From Streptomyces sp. CC208A (GTDB taxonomy: Bacteria > Actinomycetota > Actinomycetes > Streptomycetales > Streptomycetaceae), in assembly GCF_030010625.1 (NCBI RefSeq), contig NZ_JASCXN010000008.1, positions 62,001-126,000 on the forward strand: DNA of 64,000 bases, written 5' to 3'. Shown here one piece after another: positions 53,462 to 62,162 of the stretch. Both the position numbers and the translations under genes were made by a program. Positions within the stretch are counted from its first letter, which is position 1, and every line of letters begins with the position of its first letter. Below the pieces are notes generated by a model, which worked only from the letters and a program-made list of their open reading frames with translations, was not told the DNA's origin and made no database searches.

Positions 53462-54544
53462 GTGACCGCCGTGCCCGCCGAGAACCACGCCCCTGCCCCC
53501 GCCGCCCGGGACACGGACGTCCTGCTCCGCACCGAGGGACGGGCCGGGTTCCTCACCCTCGACCGGCCCCGGGCCATCAACGCCCTCACCCACCCCATGG
53601 TCCGCGCCCTCGACGCCGCCCTCACCACCTGGGAGCACGACCCGGCGATCACCACCGTCGTCCTGCGCGGGGCGGGAGAGCGGGGCCTGTGCGCCGGCGG
53701 CGACATCCGCGCCATCCACGACGACGCCCGCGCCGGCGGCACCGCCACCGCCGCCTTCTGGGCCGACGAGTACCGCCTCAACGCCCGGATCGCCCGCTAC
53801 CCCAAGCCGTACGTCGCCTTCATGGACGGCATCGTCATGGGCGGCGGCGTCGGCGTCTCCGCCCACGGCTCCGTCCGCGTCGTCACCGAACGCTCCCGGA
53901 TCGCCATGCCCGAGACCGGCATCGGCTTCGTCCCCGACGTCGGCGGCACCTGGCTCCTCGGCCGCGCCCCCGGCGAACTCGGCACCCACCTCGCCCTCAC
54001 CGGCACCCAGGTCGGCGCCGCCGACGCCCTCCTCACCGGCCTCGCCGACCACCACGTCCCCGCCGCCGCCCTCGACGCCCTCGCCGACGATCTCACCCGC
54101 CTCCCCGCCGACGAGGCCCTGGCCCGGCACACCACCGCCCCCGGCCCCGGCGTCCTCGCCGAGCAGCGCGCGTGGATCGACGCCTGCTACTCCGCCCCCA
54201 CCGTCGAGGAGATCGTCGACCGCCTCCTCGACTCCGGCGTCCCCGCCGCCAAGGAGACCGCCACCACCCTCCTCGCCAAGTCCCCGACCGCCCTCAAGGC
54301 CACCCTCGCCGTGCTGCGCGCGGCCCGCGCCCTCGACACCCTCGAAGCCGTCCTCGACCTGGAGTACCGCGCCTCCTGCGCCGCGCTCACCAGCCACGAC
54401 CTCGTCGAGGGCATCCGCGCCCAGGTCGTCGACAAGGACCGCGACCCGCACTGGAAGCCGGCGGCCCTCGCCGAGGTCACCGACGCCGACGTGGCCCGCT
54501 ACCTCACGCCCCCGCCCGGCGGCGACCTCGGCCTCGCCGGCTGA
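53462..54544 (+). CDS. 3-hydroxyisobutyryl-CoA hydrolase (crotonase fold)
   Basis: 360 residues from GTG 53462 (GGAAGGA). Crotonase-fold signature AGGDIRAIHDD and the Glu/Asp pair in RSRIAMPETGIGFVPDVGGTWLLGR match HIBYL-CoA hydrolase rather than a plain enoyl-CoA hydratase; length fits. In valine catabolism it releases 3-hydroxyisobutyrate from its CoA ester. It is free of other valine genes. The 3' end overlaps the acyltransferase gene by 41 bases tail to tail. Confidence 0.85.
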   Translation: MTAVPAENHAPAPAARDTDVLLRTEGRAGFLTLDRPRAINALTHPMVRALDAALTTWEHDPAITTVVLRGAGERGLCAGGDIRAIHDDARAGGTATAAFWADEYRLNARIARYPKPYVAFMDGIVMGGGVGVSAHGSVRVVTERSRIAMPETGIGFVPDVGGTWLLGRAPGELGTHLALTGTQVGAADALLTGLADHHVPAAALDALADDLTRLPADEALARHTTAPGPGVLAEQRAWIDACYSAPTVEEIVDRLLDSGVPAAKETATTLLAKSPTALKATLAVLRAARALDTLEAVLDLEYRASCAALTSHDLVEGIRAQVVDKDRDPHWKPAALAEVTDADVARYLTPPPGGDLGLAG

Positions 54545-55211
54545 CCGGCGCCGCCCCCGCCGCCGGCTCGCCGAGCGCCAGCGCCGCCGTCCGCCACGCC
54601 TCCGTGACGGCCCCGTGCGCCAGCGCCGTCGCCGCCGACACGTCCTCCGGCAGCCGCAGCGGCGCCCCGATGTGCACATGCAGGCACGGGCGCCGCACCG
54701 GGGCCGTCAGCACCCCCGCGATCTGCTTCGCCGTCCCGCCCGAGGTGATCCGCCGCGCCCCGGCCTGCCCGACCGGCACCACCGGCGCGCCCGTCGCCCC
54801 GGCGAGCCGCGCCAGACCGGTTCTGAACTCCTCCGGCGGCGCCTCCGACGCCTCCCGGCGCGGAGGTATCCGCCCCTCGGCGTAGAGCATCACCGGCCTT
54901 CCCGAGGCGAGCGCCACCGCCGCCCGGTCCAGCGCGGTCGAGGCGTGCGCGGTGTTCCGGTGCACCGGCACGTACCCGTCCCGCGACAGCGCCGCCCCCA
55001 GCCCCGGCACCCGCCACAGTCCGGCCGCCGCGAGCAGCACCGGCTCGACGGCGAGCCGCCGCCGCAGCGCGGCGAGGACCAGCGCCGGATCGGCGAGCGA
55101 GGTGTGGTTGACGACGATGATGCTGCCCGGCTCGATCCGGGCGCCGGGATCCGCGGTCACGGTCAACCGCCCGAAGAACGGGACGAGATGCGCGGCGAGA
55201 CGACTGAGCAC
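54504..55211 (-). CDS. 1-acyl-sn-glycerol-3-phosphate acyltransferase (PlsC-like)
   Basis: About 235 residues. GTG 55211 follows GGAAGG at 11 bases and begins VLSRLAAHLVPFF, which looks native; ATG 55256 is an alternative adding 15 residues. PlsC motifs: IVVNHTSLADPALV (H-x4-D), RDGYVPVHR, and YAEGR with IPPRR. It transfers an acyl group to lysophosphatidate or a related acceptor at the membrane. Convergent with the hydrolase gene. Confidence 0.85.
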   Translation of the reverse strand: MLSRLAAHLVPFFGRLTVTADPGARIEPGSIIVVNHTSLADPALVLAALRRRLAVEPVLLAAAGLWRVPGLGAALSRDGYVPVHRNTAHASTALDRAAVALASGRPVMLYAEGRIPPRREASEAPPEEFRTGLARLAGATGAPVVPVGQAGARRITSGGTAKQIAGVLTAPVRRPCLHVHIGAPLRLPEDVSAATALAHGAVTEAWRTAALALGEPAAGAAPVSRRGRGRRRAGA

Positions 55212-55441
55212 GGGCGGGCCCACCTTCCGGGAGCGGTACGACGACGGCCCGCCCATCGTCGGCCGGAGCCCCCGCCTCCGGCATGGGCGCCCGTACTCAT
55301 CCGGTACTCACCCCGTACCCGGCCCGCCGCCCCGGCCCCACCGCGAGGCGTGGGCCGAAGGAGCGGTTCGGGTGACCCCGGGAGCGCTGGGTCGTTGCAC
55401 GCGTAAAACGATCACACGGCGAAGACGCGGAGGTGGTTCCC

Positions 55442-56272
55442 GTGAGCGTTCAGCAGGCCACGGCGGTGAGGACCCTGGTGCTCGACAACCCGGAGGACGT
55501 ACGCGACGCGGCCGCGGCGCTCGCCGGAGGGCGGGCCGTCGCGCACGGTTTCGGCAACGTCTACGCGCTGGCCTTCCGCCCCGACCGGGACACCGTCGAG
55601 CGCGTGAACCGGATCAAGGGCCGCCCGGCCGGACGGACCCCCGGCCTCCTCACCGTCCCGGAGCGCATCCCGTCGGCCTTCGACTGGACCCGGCTCCCCG
55701 ACGACGTGCCCTGGCAGCAGGTCCGGTCCCTGACCGAGGAGCTGCTCGGCCTCGGGCCCATCGGCCTGCGCGGCCCGGCCTCCGACCGCGTCCCCGGCAC
55801 GCTCGCCGCCGACGACGGGGGCGTCCGCACCGTCCGGGTCCTCGCCCCCGGCACCCGCTGCCCCTCGCACGCCTTCCTCGGCGCGGCGCTCGGGCTCACC
55901 GGCGGCGACTTCCTCGCCGTCACCTCCGCCCACCGCTCCCGCCCCGGCCGCGACGGGGAACCCGCGCACTGGCGGGCCGACGGCCTCGCCGAGGAGTTCG
56001 GCGCCGAGCCCGGCGTCAGGATCCTCGCCCACGCCGACGAGGAGGCCGCCCGCCGGCGCCACCCCTTCCACCGGCCGACCTCCGTCAGCGTCCTGTCCTT
56101 CCACCGCACCGCCGGGCACACCCGCTCCGGTCTGCCCGCGCTCGTCCTCGAACGGCACGGCTCGCTCTCCGCCGACCACATCCGGGCCGTCGCCGCCACC
56201 CACGGCTTCGGTCTCGCCCCCGCCCCCCACGCCGCCGGGCCGCTCGTCCCCCGGTCCTACGGCCCCGCCTGA
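55442..56272 (+). CDS. Sua5/YciO/YrdC-family protein
   Basis: 276 residues from GTG 55442 (GGAGG). YrdC fold: AAALAGGRAVAHGFGNVYALAFRPDRDTVERVNRIKGRPAGR near the N-terminus matches the nucleotide-binding basic loop of Sua5/YciO. True TsaC/Sua5 makes threonylcarbamoyl-AMP for tRNA t6A37; this one is longer and more divergent than a typical TsaC, so its role may be YciO-like and is not certain. It stands alone between divergent and convergent genes. Confidence 0.72.
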   Translation: MSVQQATAVRTLVLDNPEDVRDAAAALAGGRAVAHGFGNVYALAFRPDRDTVERVNRIKGRPAGRTPGLLTVPERIPSAFDWTRLPDDVPWQQVRSLTEELLGLGPIGLRGPASDRVPGTLAADDGGVRTVRVLAPGTRCPSHAFLGAALGLTGGDFLAVTSAHRSRPGRDGEPAHWRADGLAEEFGAEPGVRILAHADEEAARRRHPFHRPTSVSVLSFHRTAGHTRSGLPALVLERHGSLSADHIRAVAATHGFGLAPAPHAAGPLVPRSYGPA

Positions 56273-56295
56273 CGATCCGTAGCGGCCTCCCCGCG

Positions 56296-57147
56296 TCAGT
56301 CCGCGGGGCCGGGCCCCTCCAGGGCGACCTCCGCCCACACGGTCTTGCCGCCCGTCTCGTACCGGACGCCCCACGCCTCCGCCAGCGTCGCGCAGATGTG
56401 CAGGCCGCGACCGCCCTCGTCGCCCGCCTTCGCGTGCCGCAGGTGCGGGGCGGTCGCCGCGCCGTCGCGCACCTCCACGGTGAGCGTGGACTCGCCCCGC
56501 AGCAGCCGGAGGGCGATCGGCGGAGCGCCGTGCCGGACCGCGTTGGTGACCAGCTCGCTGACGATCAGCTCGACGGTGAGCGGGTCGACGCCCAGACCCC
56601 ACTCCCGGATCCGCCGCTCGGCCGCGTGCCGTACCGGAGCCACCGCCGGCAGCTCGCGCGGCACCTCCCACTCGGCGACGTCACCGGCGGGCAGCCGCAG
56701 CGTCCTGGCCACCAGCAGGACCCGCTCCGGCGCCAGCAGCGCCGCGAGGTCGTCGGCCATGGGGTGCGGCCCGCGGCCGGGGTGGGCGAGCGCCTCCGCC
56801 ACCCGCCCCGGCGGCGGGTCCCCGGCGGGCGCGGACGAGGCCAGACACAGGGTGGTGCCCTCCGGCAGGAGGTGGGAGGAGCAGGCGAAGGGCGGTCCGT
56901 CGCCGCCGAGCAGCGGGCCCTCCTCCACGAGGCCGGCGTCGAGCGAGCCGTCCGGCCGCACGGCGACGCACAGCGAGGAGCCCGCCCTGGCGAGTTCCAG
57001 CCGCCCGGTCACCGGGTCGTGGACGGCGATCGTGCAGCTCGCGGCGGGCTCGTCCACCTCGTGGTCGCCCGCCTGCTCCCGGGCGAGACGCCGGGTCACC
57101 GTGTGCAGCCGCGCCAGCAGTTCGTGCGGGGCGAGGTCGAGCGTCAT
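56296..57147 (-). pseudogene. 3' part of a disrupted PAS/PP2C/HATPase gene (PP2C tail plus anti-sigma-kinase fold)
   Basis: 283 codons from ATG 57147. Residues 1-110 are the C-terminal half of a SpoIIE/PP2C domain (LAPHELLARLHTV ... LELARAGSSLCVAV ... LLPEGTTLCLASSAPAG), without the catalytic Asp motifs. Residues 150-280 are a complete RsbW/HATPase_c fold (VSELVTNAVRHG, VRDGAATAPHLRHAKAGDEGGRGLHI). In intact homologues this follows directly on the part encoded at 57372-58247. The two are now separated by about 220 bases with stops. The ATPase half could still be made on its own, but the ribosome site is poor. Confidence 0.7.
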
Positions 57148-57371
57148 AAGGGTGCCCGATTCAATTGCCTTCCGTAGTGATTTCGTGACAGGATGTGATC
57201 CATGCGCCCGGCGCCCAGGCGACGCGGGGTTCCCTCCTCGGCGAGGTCTTACGACCTCGCCGACCAGCGTCCGGAGGGACGGGCCACGAGGGCCGACGGC
57301 TCCAACCGTCGGTACCAGGGCACGAGGCGATCAGCTCGCATCCCTGAGCGACATGAGGGGGCATCACGCTG
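57148..57371. other. about 220-bp hairpin-rich insertion splitting the PP2C gene
   Basis: The sequence between the two halves of the PP2C domain has no counterpart in the family. It contains a perfect 10-bp hairpin (57239-57248 with 57253-57262, loop TTAC) and a 7-bp hairpin (57293-57299 with 57306-57312). Its edges carry longer AT-rich patches than the surrounding DNA (for example ATTCAATTGCC at 57171-57181). No clear terminal inverted repeat or target duplication was found, so a MITE-like element or other insert is only a suggestion. Confidence 0.4.
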
Positions 57372-58247
57372 ATCAGAGACGCTGTACACGGCGGTCCGCA
57401 GCAGGGCCGTCGTTGCCACCGCGCTCAGCCCCGGCCGCTCCACCTGGCCGGCCAGCAGCGCCACCGGGGCGCCGGACAGAGGGACGACGCCGAGCCGGGA
57501 GCGCCCGTCCCCGCCCGTGAGGACGGGCGCTCCCGGCTCGTCGGGCATCCGCTCGCCGAACAGCCCCGGCAGCAGCACCGCCCCAGGCCCCGGCAGCGGC
57601 CCGCCCGTGGCGGCGTCCCCCGCGCTTCCCACGGCCGTGCAGCGCAGCAGCGGGGTCTCGCCCGTCCGGCGCAGCTCCGGCGGCCTGCCGCGCAGCACGG
57701 CGTCGGTCAGGGCGACCACGACCGAGCCCGCGAAGCCCGGCACGGCCACCTCGACCAGCTCCCGCGCGGTCCGCTCCACGTCCAGGGTCCGTCCGATCCG
57801 CTCCCGGGCCTCGTACAGCAGCCCGAGCCGCTGCTCGGCGCGGATCCGCTCGGTGACGTCCATGACGGTGACGACGAGACCCGGGGACGGCCGCTCCGCG
57901 CCGTCCGGTCCGGGGGCGCGCAGCGGGTACACGGACACCGAGTAGACGTGCTCGTGGTCCGCGTCGTGCGGCAGCCGGCCCGGGACGAGGACGTCCCGCC
58001 TCGGCGGGCCGCCGTCGAGGACCTCGCGGAGCACGTGTTCCCGCACGTCGACGCCGAAGGCCCGGTACACCTCCACCGCCGGCCGTCCGAGCAGGTCCTC
58101 CTCGGCGATGTCCCGCATCGCGGGCGCCGAACCGGTGACCCGGACCAGCCGCAGGTCCCGGTCGAGCACGTGCAGGCCGACCTCGGACTGCCGGAACACC
58201 GTGTCGAGGACGGCGCCGTCGAGCACGGAGGGAACGTCCTCGAACAT
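57249..58247 (-). pseudogene. 5' part of disrupted PAS/GAF/PP2C gene
   Basis: 332 codons from ATG 58247. PAS domain (FRQSEVGLHVLDRDLRLVRVTGSAPAMRDI, VYSVSVYPLRAPGPDG), a linker RIRAEQRLGLLYEARERIGRTLDVERTARELVEVAVPGF, a shortened GAF, then VVPLSGAPVALLAGQVERPGLSAVATTALLRTAVYS, which matches the PP2C core of Streptomyces SpoIIE-type proteins. The expected GDVVGHG reads GQVERPG, and the GGDWFD block is gone, so the phosphatase lacks its metal site. After TAVYSVSD the frame enters the insert and stops at 57249, in the hairpin loop. Loss of GAF/PP2C sequence and the insertion are separate events. Confidence 0.7.
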
Positions 58248-58356
58248 GTGCGCACCGCCGGAGCTCGACACCTGGTCCAGGCCCAGTCTGACCGCTCCGG
58301 CAGACCCCCGCCTGTCGCCGCGCCCCGTTCCGCCGCCGTTCCCCCTGCCGCCCCGG

Positions 58357-59937
58357 TCAGCGGAGGCGCGGGGGAAGGAGGAGCAGGCCGGTGCCGAGGG
58401 CGCGTTCGCCCGCGGCGTCGGAGGGGCGGTTGACGAGGCCGGTCGCGGTGGCGAGGACGCTCGACCCGCCGCCGTCGAGGTTCAGGGCCTCCCGGGCGCC
58501 GAGGGCCCGCATCAGGCGGGCGGCGCCGTCGATGCCCAGGCCCTCGCTGACCCCGGGGCGGCGGCCGTCGGCGACGACCAGCATCAGGCGGCCCCGGTCG
58601 TCCACGCCGATCATGGAGCGGGGGTTGGCGCGGACCGTCCAGTCGTAGGTGAACGACTGGTCGGGGCCGTCGCGGACCACACCGTCGCCCACCGCGTTCA
58701 CCGCCACCCGGCCGTCGCGGACCAGGGCGGGCCCCACCTGGAGGATCGTCGTACCGGGCCCGAGCGCGACCGGCAGACCCCGGCCGTCCCGTACCCGCTC
58801 CTCGAAGAGGAGCGTGCTGCCCGCCCGTACGGTCCGCAGCAGCCAGGCGGCGCTGTCGCCGGTGGCCTGGAGCGTCGAGCCGCCGGGCGGGACGGGCGCA
58901 CCGCGCTCGGCGCGGACGGCCGCCACCCGGCCGTGGCCGTCGAGGACGGCCTCCGCGCCGGGACCGGCCGGGGGAGCGCCCCACTCGGGCGTGAACCGGA
59001 CCAGCTCGCTGGGGTCGGTGCACCTGAGGTCGTGCTGGGGCCGCTGCGTCGGCAGGTCGCCGCCCACCCCGCCGCAGTTCCAGATCCGGCCGGGGAGCCG
59101 GTTCACCCCGTCGACCTCCACGGTCTCGCCGCCCGCCGTGACGGTGAGCTCCGCCGTGAACGTGTCGACGGAGAAGGAACGCCCGCCGTCCTCAAGCCGG
59201 ATGCCGGCCCGGCCCTGGGTGGCGGAGCCGAGGAGCCTGCCGTCCTTCACGTACAGACCGCTCGGCGCGTTGTCGTAGAACCACTGGCCGTTGATGCCGG
59301 CGACGGCGCCCTCCGCGCCGATCAGGCCGGTCAGTTTCTCGGTGCCGTGGAGGGCGGGCCCGTGGCTCACCTCCAGGCGGCCCCCGAAGGCGTCGAGGTC
59401 GATCCGCAGGACGTGCACGCGCTGCGGTGCCTCGTCGTCGGTGCCGTCCTGCGCCGTGTACCGGGTGCGGGCGGTGAACCCGGCCGCCCGCAGCCGGCCG
59501 GCGAGCTCCACCGCCCCGGCCTCCTCCGCGTACCGCCCCGTCCGCACCGTCCAGCCGAGCACCCCCGGCCACCGGTCGGCGTACGCCGGGGTGGTGACGG
59601 CCTCGACGCGCGGCTCGAAGCCCCCCGCGCGCAGCGCCTCCTCCACGTCCAGCGCCGTCGGGCGGGGACCGAGGGCCAGGGGCGCTCCGGCGAGCGGCCC
59701 GCCGGGGCGGTCCGGAAGGCCGACCTGGACGGTCCACACGTGGTCGGCGTCCTGCCGCCCGTACGTGAGCGAGGTGAGCGTCACGCCCGACGCCGGTGCG
59801 CTGGTGACGCGGGTGGCGCCGTGCACCGGGTGGTCGGCCGCGGTGGCGGGACGGGCCGGGCGGGCCTCGGCGAGGGGCGCGGAAGCGGCCGACAGGACCG
59901 CGGCGACCGCCAGGAGGGAGCGGAACGTGCGCTGCAA
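58357..59937 (-). CDS. secreted phosphodiester glycosidase-like protein with SPOR domain
   Basis: 526 residues from TTG 59937, five bases after GGGAGG. A signal peptide (FRSLLAVAAVLSAASAPLAEA) starts at once, supporting the unusual start. A SPOR-like peptidoglycan-binding unit lies at about 100-150 (GVLGWTVRTGRYAEEAGAVELAGRLRAAGFTA). The NAGPA (phosphodiester alpha-GlcNAcase-like) domain fills the rest: GAVAGINGQWFY, SGLYVKDGRLLG, RANPRSMIGVDDRGRLMLVVADGR, ALNLDGGGSSVLA. It would act on exopolysaccharide or glycosyl phosphodiesters in the wall. It follows the disrupted PP2C gene on the same strand but has its own start region. Confidence 0.82.
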   Translation of the reverse strand: MQRTFRSLLAVAAVLSAASAPLAEARPARPATAADHPVHGATRVTSAPASGVTLTSLTYGRQDADHVWTVQVGLPDRPGGPLAGAPLALGPRPTALDVEEALRAGGFEPRVEAVTTPAYADRWPGVLGWTVRTGRYAEEAGAVELAGRLRAAGFTARTRYTAQDGTDDEAPQRVHVLRIDLDAFGGRLEVSHGPALHGTEKLTGLIGAEGAVAGINGQWFYDNAPSGLYVKDGRLLGSATQGRAGIRLEDGGRSFSVDTFTAELTVTAGGETVEVDGVNRLPGRIWNCGGVGGDLPTQRPQHDLRCTDPSELVRFTPEWGAPPAGPGAEAVLDGHGRVAAVRAERGAPVPPGGSTLQATGDSAAWLLRTVRAGSTLLFEERVRDGRGLPVALGPGTTILQVGPALVRDGRVAVNAVGDGVVRDGPDQSFTYDWTVRANPRSMIGVDDRGRLMLVVADGRRPGVSEGLGIDGAARLMRALGAREALNLDGGGSSVLATATGLVNRPSDAAGERALGTGLLLLPPRLR

Positions 59938-60143
59938 GGAAGCCTCCCGTCGACGGAACGGACAAGCGGGGTGCACAGCCGATACGCCGCCGCTTTCCCG
60001 GCGGTGACGAGAGCTCGGACACGGGACGGCGAGCCGGGGAAGCCCCGCCCTCCTTACTGTCCCCGGCGGCCGTCGCGCCGGTGGGCGCGGCCCCCGGATG
60101 TCACCCGCCCGGCGTACCCGCGGGGGAGGGGACCCGCCGCCGC

Positions 60144-60149
60144 TATCCT
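60144..60149 (+). promoter_or_regulatory. -10 box of leaderless HD-domain gene (TATCCT)
   Basis: TATCCT is followed by six bases and GTG 60156, with no ribosome site: the leaderless signature, and the clearest of the set in this window. Confidence 0.45.
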
Positions 60150-60155
60150 TGCGGC

Positions 60156-60752
60156 GTGGAGATCCCCTCGTACGACGACATCCGGGCACTGCACCGGAAG
60201 CACGCCCCCAGCGACGCCGCCTTCGAACTCGTCTTCACCCACTGCGAGATCGTGGCCGCCATCGCCGACCAGGTGATCTCCCGCTCCGGCGCGGACGTCG
60301 ACCCCGACCTGGTCCGCGCCGGCTGTCTGCTGCACGACATCGGCGTCTACCGGCTGTACGACGCCGCCGGACGGATCGACGGCTCCTCGTACGTCACCCA
60401 CGGCGTCCTCGGCCACGCCCTGCTCGCGGAGGAGGGCCTGCCCGAGACCCTGTGCCGCTTCTGCTCCTGCCACACGGGCGTCGGCCTCACCCAGGAGGAC
60501 GTCCTCACCCAGGGCCTGCCCCTCCCGCCCGCCGACTACGTGCCGGTCACGCCGGAGGAGCGGATGGTCATGTACGCCGACAAGTTCCACAGCAAGAGCA
60601 CCCCGCCGCGGTTCGTCTCCGCGGACAGCTTCGAGGTGAGGATCGGCCGCTTCGGCGAGGAGAAGGCCGGTGTCTTCCGGTCCCTCCGCCGCCTGTACGG
60701 GGACCCCGAACTGGACGCCCTGGCCGCCGCGTACGGCCACGCGGTGACCTGA
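60156..60752 (+). CDS. HD-domain phosphohydrolase-like protein
   Basis: 198 residues from GTG 60156. HD motif: His in THCEIVAAIADQV, His-Asp in GCLLHDIGVYRL, later His in THGVLGHALLAEE and Asp in MYADKFHSKSTPP, giving the metal site. Such small proteins hydrolyse nucleotides or phosphate esters, for example yqeK/5'-nucleotidase-like. Substrate unknown. Convergent with the GPP34 gene with a 61-base gap. Confidence 0.85.
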   Translation: MEIPSYDDIRALHRKHAPSDAAFELVFTHCEIVAAIADQVISRSGADVDPDLVRAGCLLHDIGVYRLYDAAGRIDGSSYVTHGVLGHALLAEEGLPETLCRFCSCHTGVGLTQEDVLTQGLPLPPADYVPVTPEERMVMYADKFHSKSTPPRFVSADSFEVRIGRFGEEKAGVFRSLRRLYGDPELDALAAAYGHAVT

Positions 60753-60813
60753 GCGCCCCGCTCGCCCGTTCTCCGCAGGTGGCTCTCAACCGGTGCCTCT
60801 CGGCCGGTGCCTC

Positions 60814-61479
60814 TCAGCCGGTGGCCGCGACGACCGCGGCCACCGTCACCGCGGCCATCGCCGCCTGCATGTTCCGGATCGCCTCCCGGACCCCCTCGGC
60901 CGCCCACTGGCCCTCCGCGAGCTTCTCCATCCGCGCGGCGACCTCCTTGCGCGACTGCCCGGGGAAGGCGAGCCGGTGCAGCTTCGCCCCGTGCACCAGG
61001 GCGATCAGCCCGGCCGTCCGCTCGTCCGGCGCGGCACCGTCGAGGACCACGGACCGCAGCCGCTCCCGCAGCTCCCGCTCGGCCGAACCGTCCGCCTCCG
61101 GATAGCGCCGGACCGGGAACACTCCCAGGACCCGGCGCTTCTTTTTCACGACCAGGCCCCGCTCGCAGAGGCGCGCGACGGTCGCGGCCGGCGCCTTCCC
61201 CTGGTCCTTCGTCAGCCACTCCGTGACCTTCGGCGCCCTGCTCCGGCGCTCCGCCCAGGCCGCGATCAGCGCCAGCCGCTCGTCCAGGAGGGCCTCTCCG
61301 GTGGGGCTTCCGTCCGTGACGGTCAGCCGTCCGCCGGCGACCGACACCCGCCCGGCGAGCGCGAGGTCCAGCAGGATCCCGCCCGCCACCGCCCACGAGG
61401 CGGCCTGCCGCTCCTTGGCCTCCCCGGACTCGTCGTCCAGTGACAGCAGCGTGATCTCCTCGGCGAGCGTGATCGTCAT
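60814..61479 (-). CDS. GPP34 (Golgi phosphoprotein 3-like) family protein
   Basis: 221 residues from ATG 61479 (AGGAAGGA). The family core is clear: LAEEITLLSLDDESGE near the start, GGILLDLALAGRVSV, and the basic loop LVVKKKRRVLGVFPVRRYPE that binds acidic phospholipids in eukaryotic GOLPH3. Ends with a hydrophobic Ala/Val helix. Streptomycete members are of unknown role, perhaps envelope stress or membrane trafficking. Divergent from the small acidic gene; a 15-bp repeat lies between them. Confidence 0.85.
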   Translation of the reverse strand: MTITLAEEITLLSLDDESGEAKERQAASWAVAGGILLDLALAGRVSVAGGRLTVTDGSPTGEALLDERLALIAAWAERRSRAPKVTEWLTKDQGKAPAATVARLCERGLVVKKKRRVLGVFPVRRYPEADGSAERELRERLRSVVLDGAAPDERTAGLIALVHGAKLHRLAFPGQSRKEVAARMEKLAEGQWAAEGVREAIRNMQAAMAAVTVAAVVAATG

Positions 61480-61566
61480 GGCGTCCTTCCTGGTGGGGAG
61501 GCGGCCGGACAGGCCCCGGCGGCTCTCCCCTGAGGACGGTCTGACGGCCCGTCCGGTTCCCCGACC

Positions 61567-61611
61567 GCACCGGGCACGCCCGCACCGGGCACGCCCGCAC
61601 CGGGGACGTCC
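61567..61611. repeat. 15-bp tandem repeat, three copies
   Basis: GCACCGGGCACGCCC is at 61567-61581 and 61582-61596, with a variant (GGGGACGTCC end) at 61597-61611, in the divergent promoter region of the GPP34 and small acidic protein genes. Confidence 0.7.
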
Positions 61612-61710
61612 GGGCGGGGCGGCCGACGGGCCGTTGTCAGTGGCGGCTGTCAGGCTGGGGCCATGGACAGGCAGAGCGACAGTCCCGGGGACAGGGGGAA
61701 GGACGGCGGC

Positions 61711-61992
61711 ATGGGCGGGGACCGTGACGAGGAACTGCTGAGGGGCCGGGTCTACGGCCAGGAGCACGACGACCCGAACCCCGGGCCGCGCCCCGGGCGC
61801 ACCTACGCGGAGCTGGTCGGCGGGCCGCTCGACGGACTGCTGCTCGACGTGACCGACTGGACCGGCGAGGAGATACGCGCGGGCGCCGTCCTGGAGACGG
61901 AGCTGGGGCGCTACGGGGCGGGGGGAAAGGCGGTCTACGGTCCGCGGCCGGGCGATCCCGCGCGCTTCGACTGGTCCGGCGACTCCCGCTGA
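61711..61992 (+). CDS. small acidic conserved hypothetical protein
   Basis: 93 residues from ATG 61711, seven bases after GGAAGGAC; ATG 61663 would add 16 polar residues without a ribosome site. The sequence (LRGRVYGQEHDDPNPGPRPGRTYAELVGGPLDGLLLDVTDW, ending RFDWSGDSR) looks like an actinomycete family with a PGRTYAELVGGPLDGLLLDVT core. No membrane helix, signal or known domain. Confidence 0.6.
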   Translation: MGGDRDEELLRGRVYGQEHDDPNPGPRPGRTYAELVGGPLDGLLLDVTDWTGEEIRAGAVLETELGRYGAGGKAVYGPRPGDPARFDWSGDSR

Positions 61993-62035
61993 AGAGGCGC
62001 GGGGAGCCCGCTGAGGGGTGCGGAGGAGAGGACAT

Positions 62036-62065
62036 GAGAAAGGCGGGACACCTCCCGCCACTCTC
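62036..62065. terminator. hairpin downstream of small acidic gene
   Basis: GGCGGG/CCCGCC (62042-62047 with 62054-62059) capped by GAGA/TCTC (62036-62039 with 62062-62065) across a 2-base internal mismatch. It lies 44 bases after the stop and before the RAE-like site, so it is the likely terminator of the small gene. Confidence 0.5.
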
Positions 62066-62080
62066 AAGGTATAGCGCACG

Positions 62081-62103
62081 GGGGGCCTTGCGGCAAGGCC
62101 CCC
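62081..62103 (+). promoter_or_regulatory. rifamycin-associated element (RAE)-like palindrome before helR
   Basis: Perfect 10-bp arms GGGGGCCTTG and CAAGGCCCCC around CGG, ending 59 bases before the helR start. The core CTTGCGGCAAG is what I recall as the rifamycin-associated element, the conserved inverted repeat in front of rifamycin-inducible resistance genes in actinomycetes, including helR. Within it TTGCGG (62088-62093) could double as a -35 to CACAAT at 62113-62118 (19-base spacer). This is my recall of the motif, not a search. Confidence 0.65.
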
Positions 62104-62162
62104 TCGATGCCGCACAATCGCAGGCCGACCGCCCCGACCTGCCGAAATGAGAGTTCACCGAC

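Noticed and set aside
62081..62103. An ordinary transcription terminator for the small acidic gene
   Set aside because: Its core CTTGCGGCAAG and its position just before helR fit the rifamycin-associated element better; a separate hairpin at 62036-62065 already serves as terminator.
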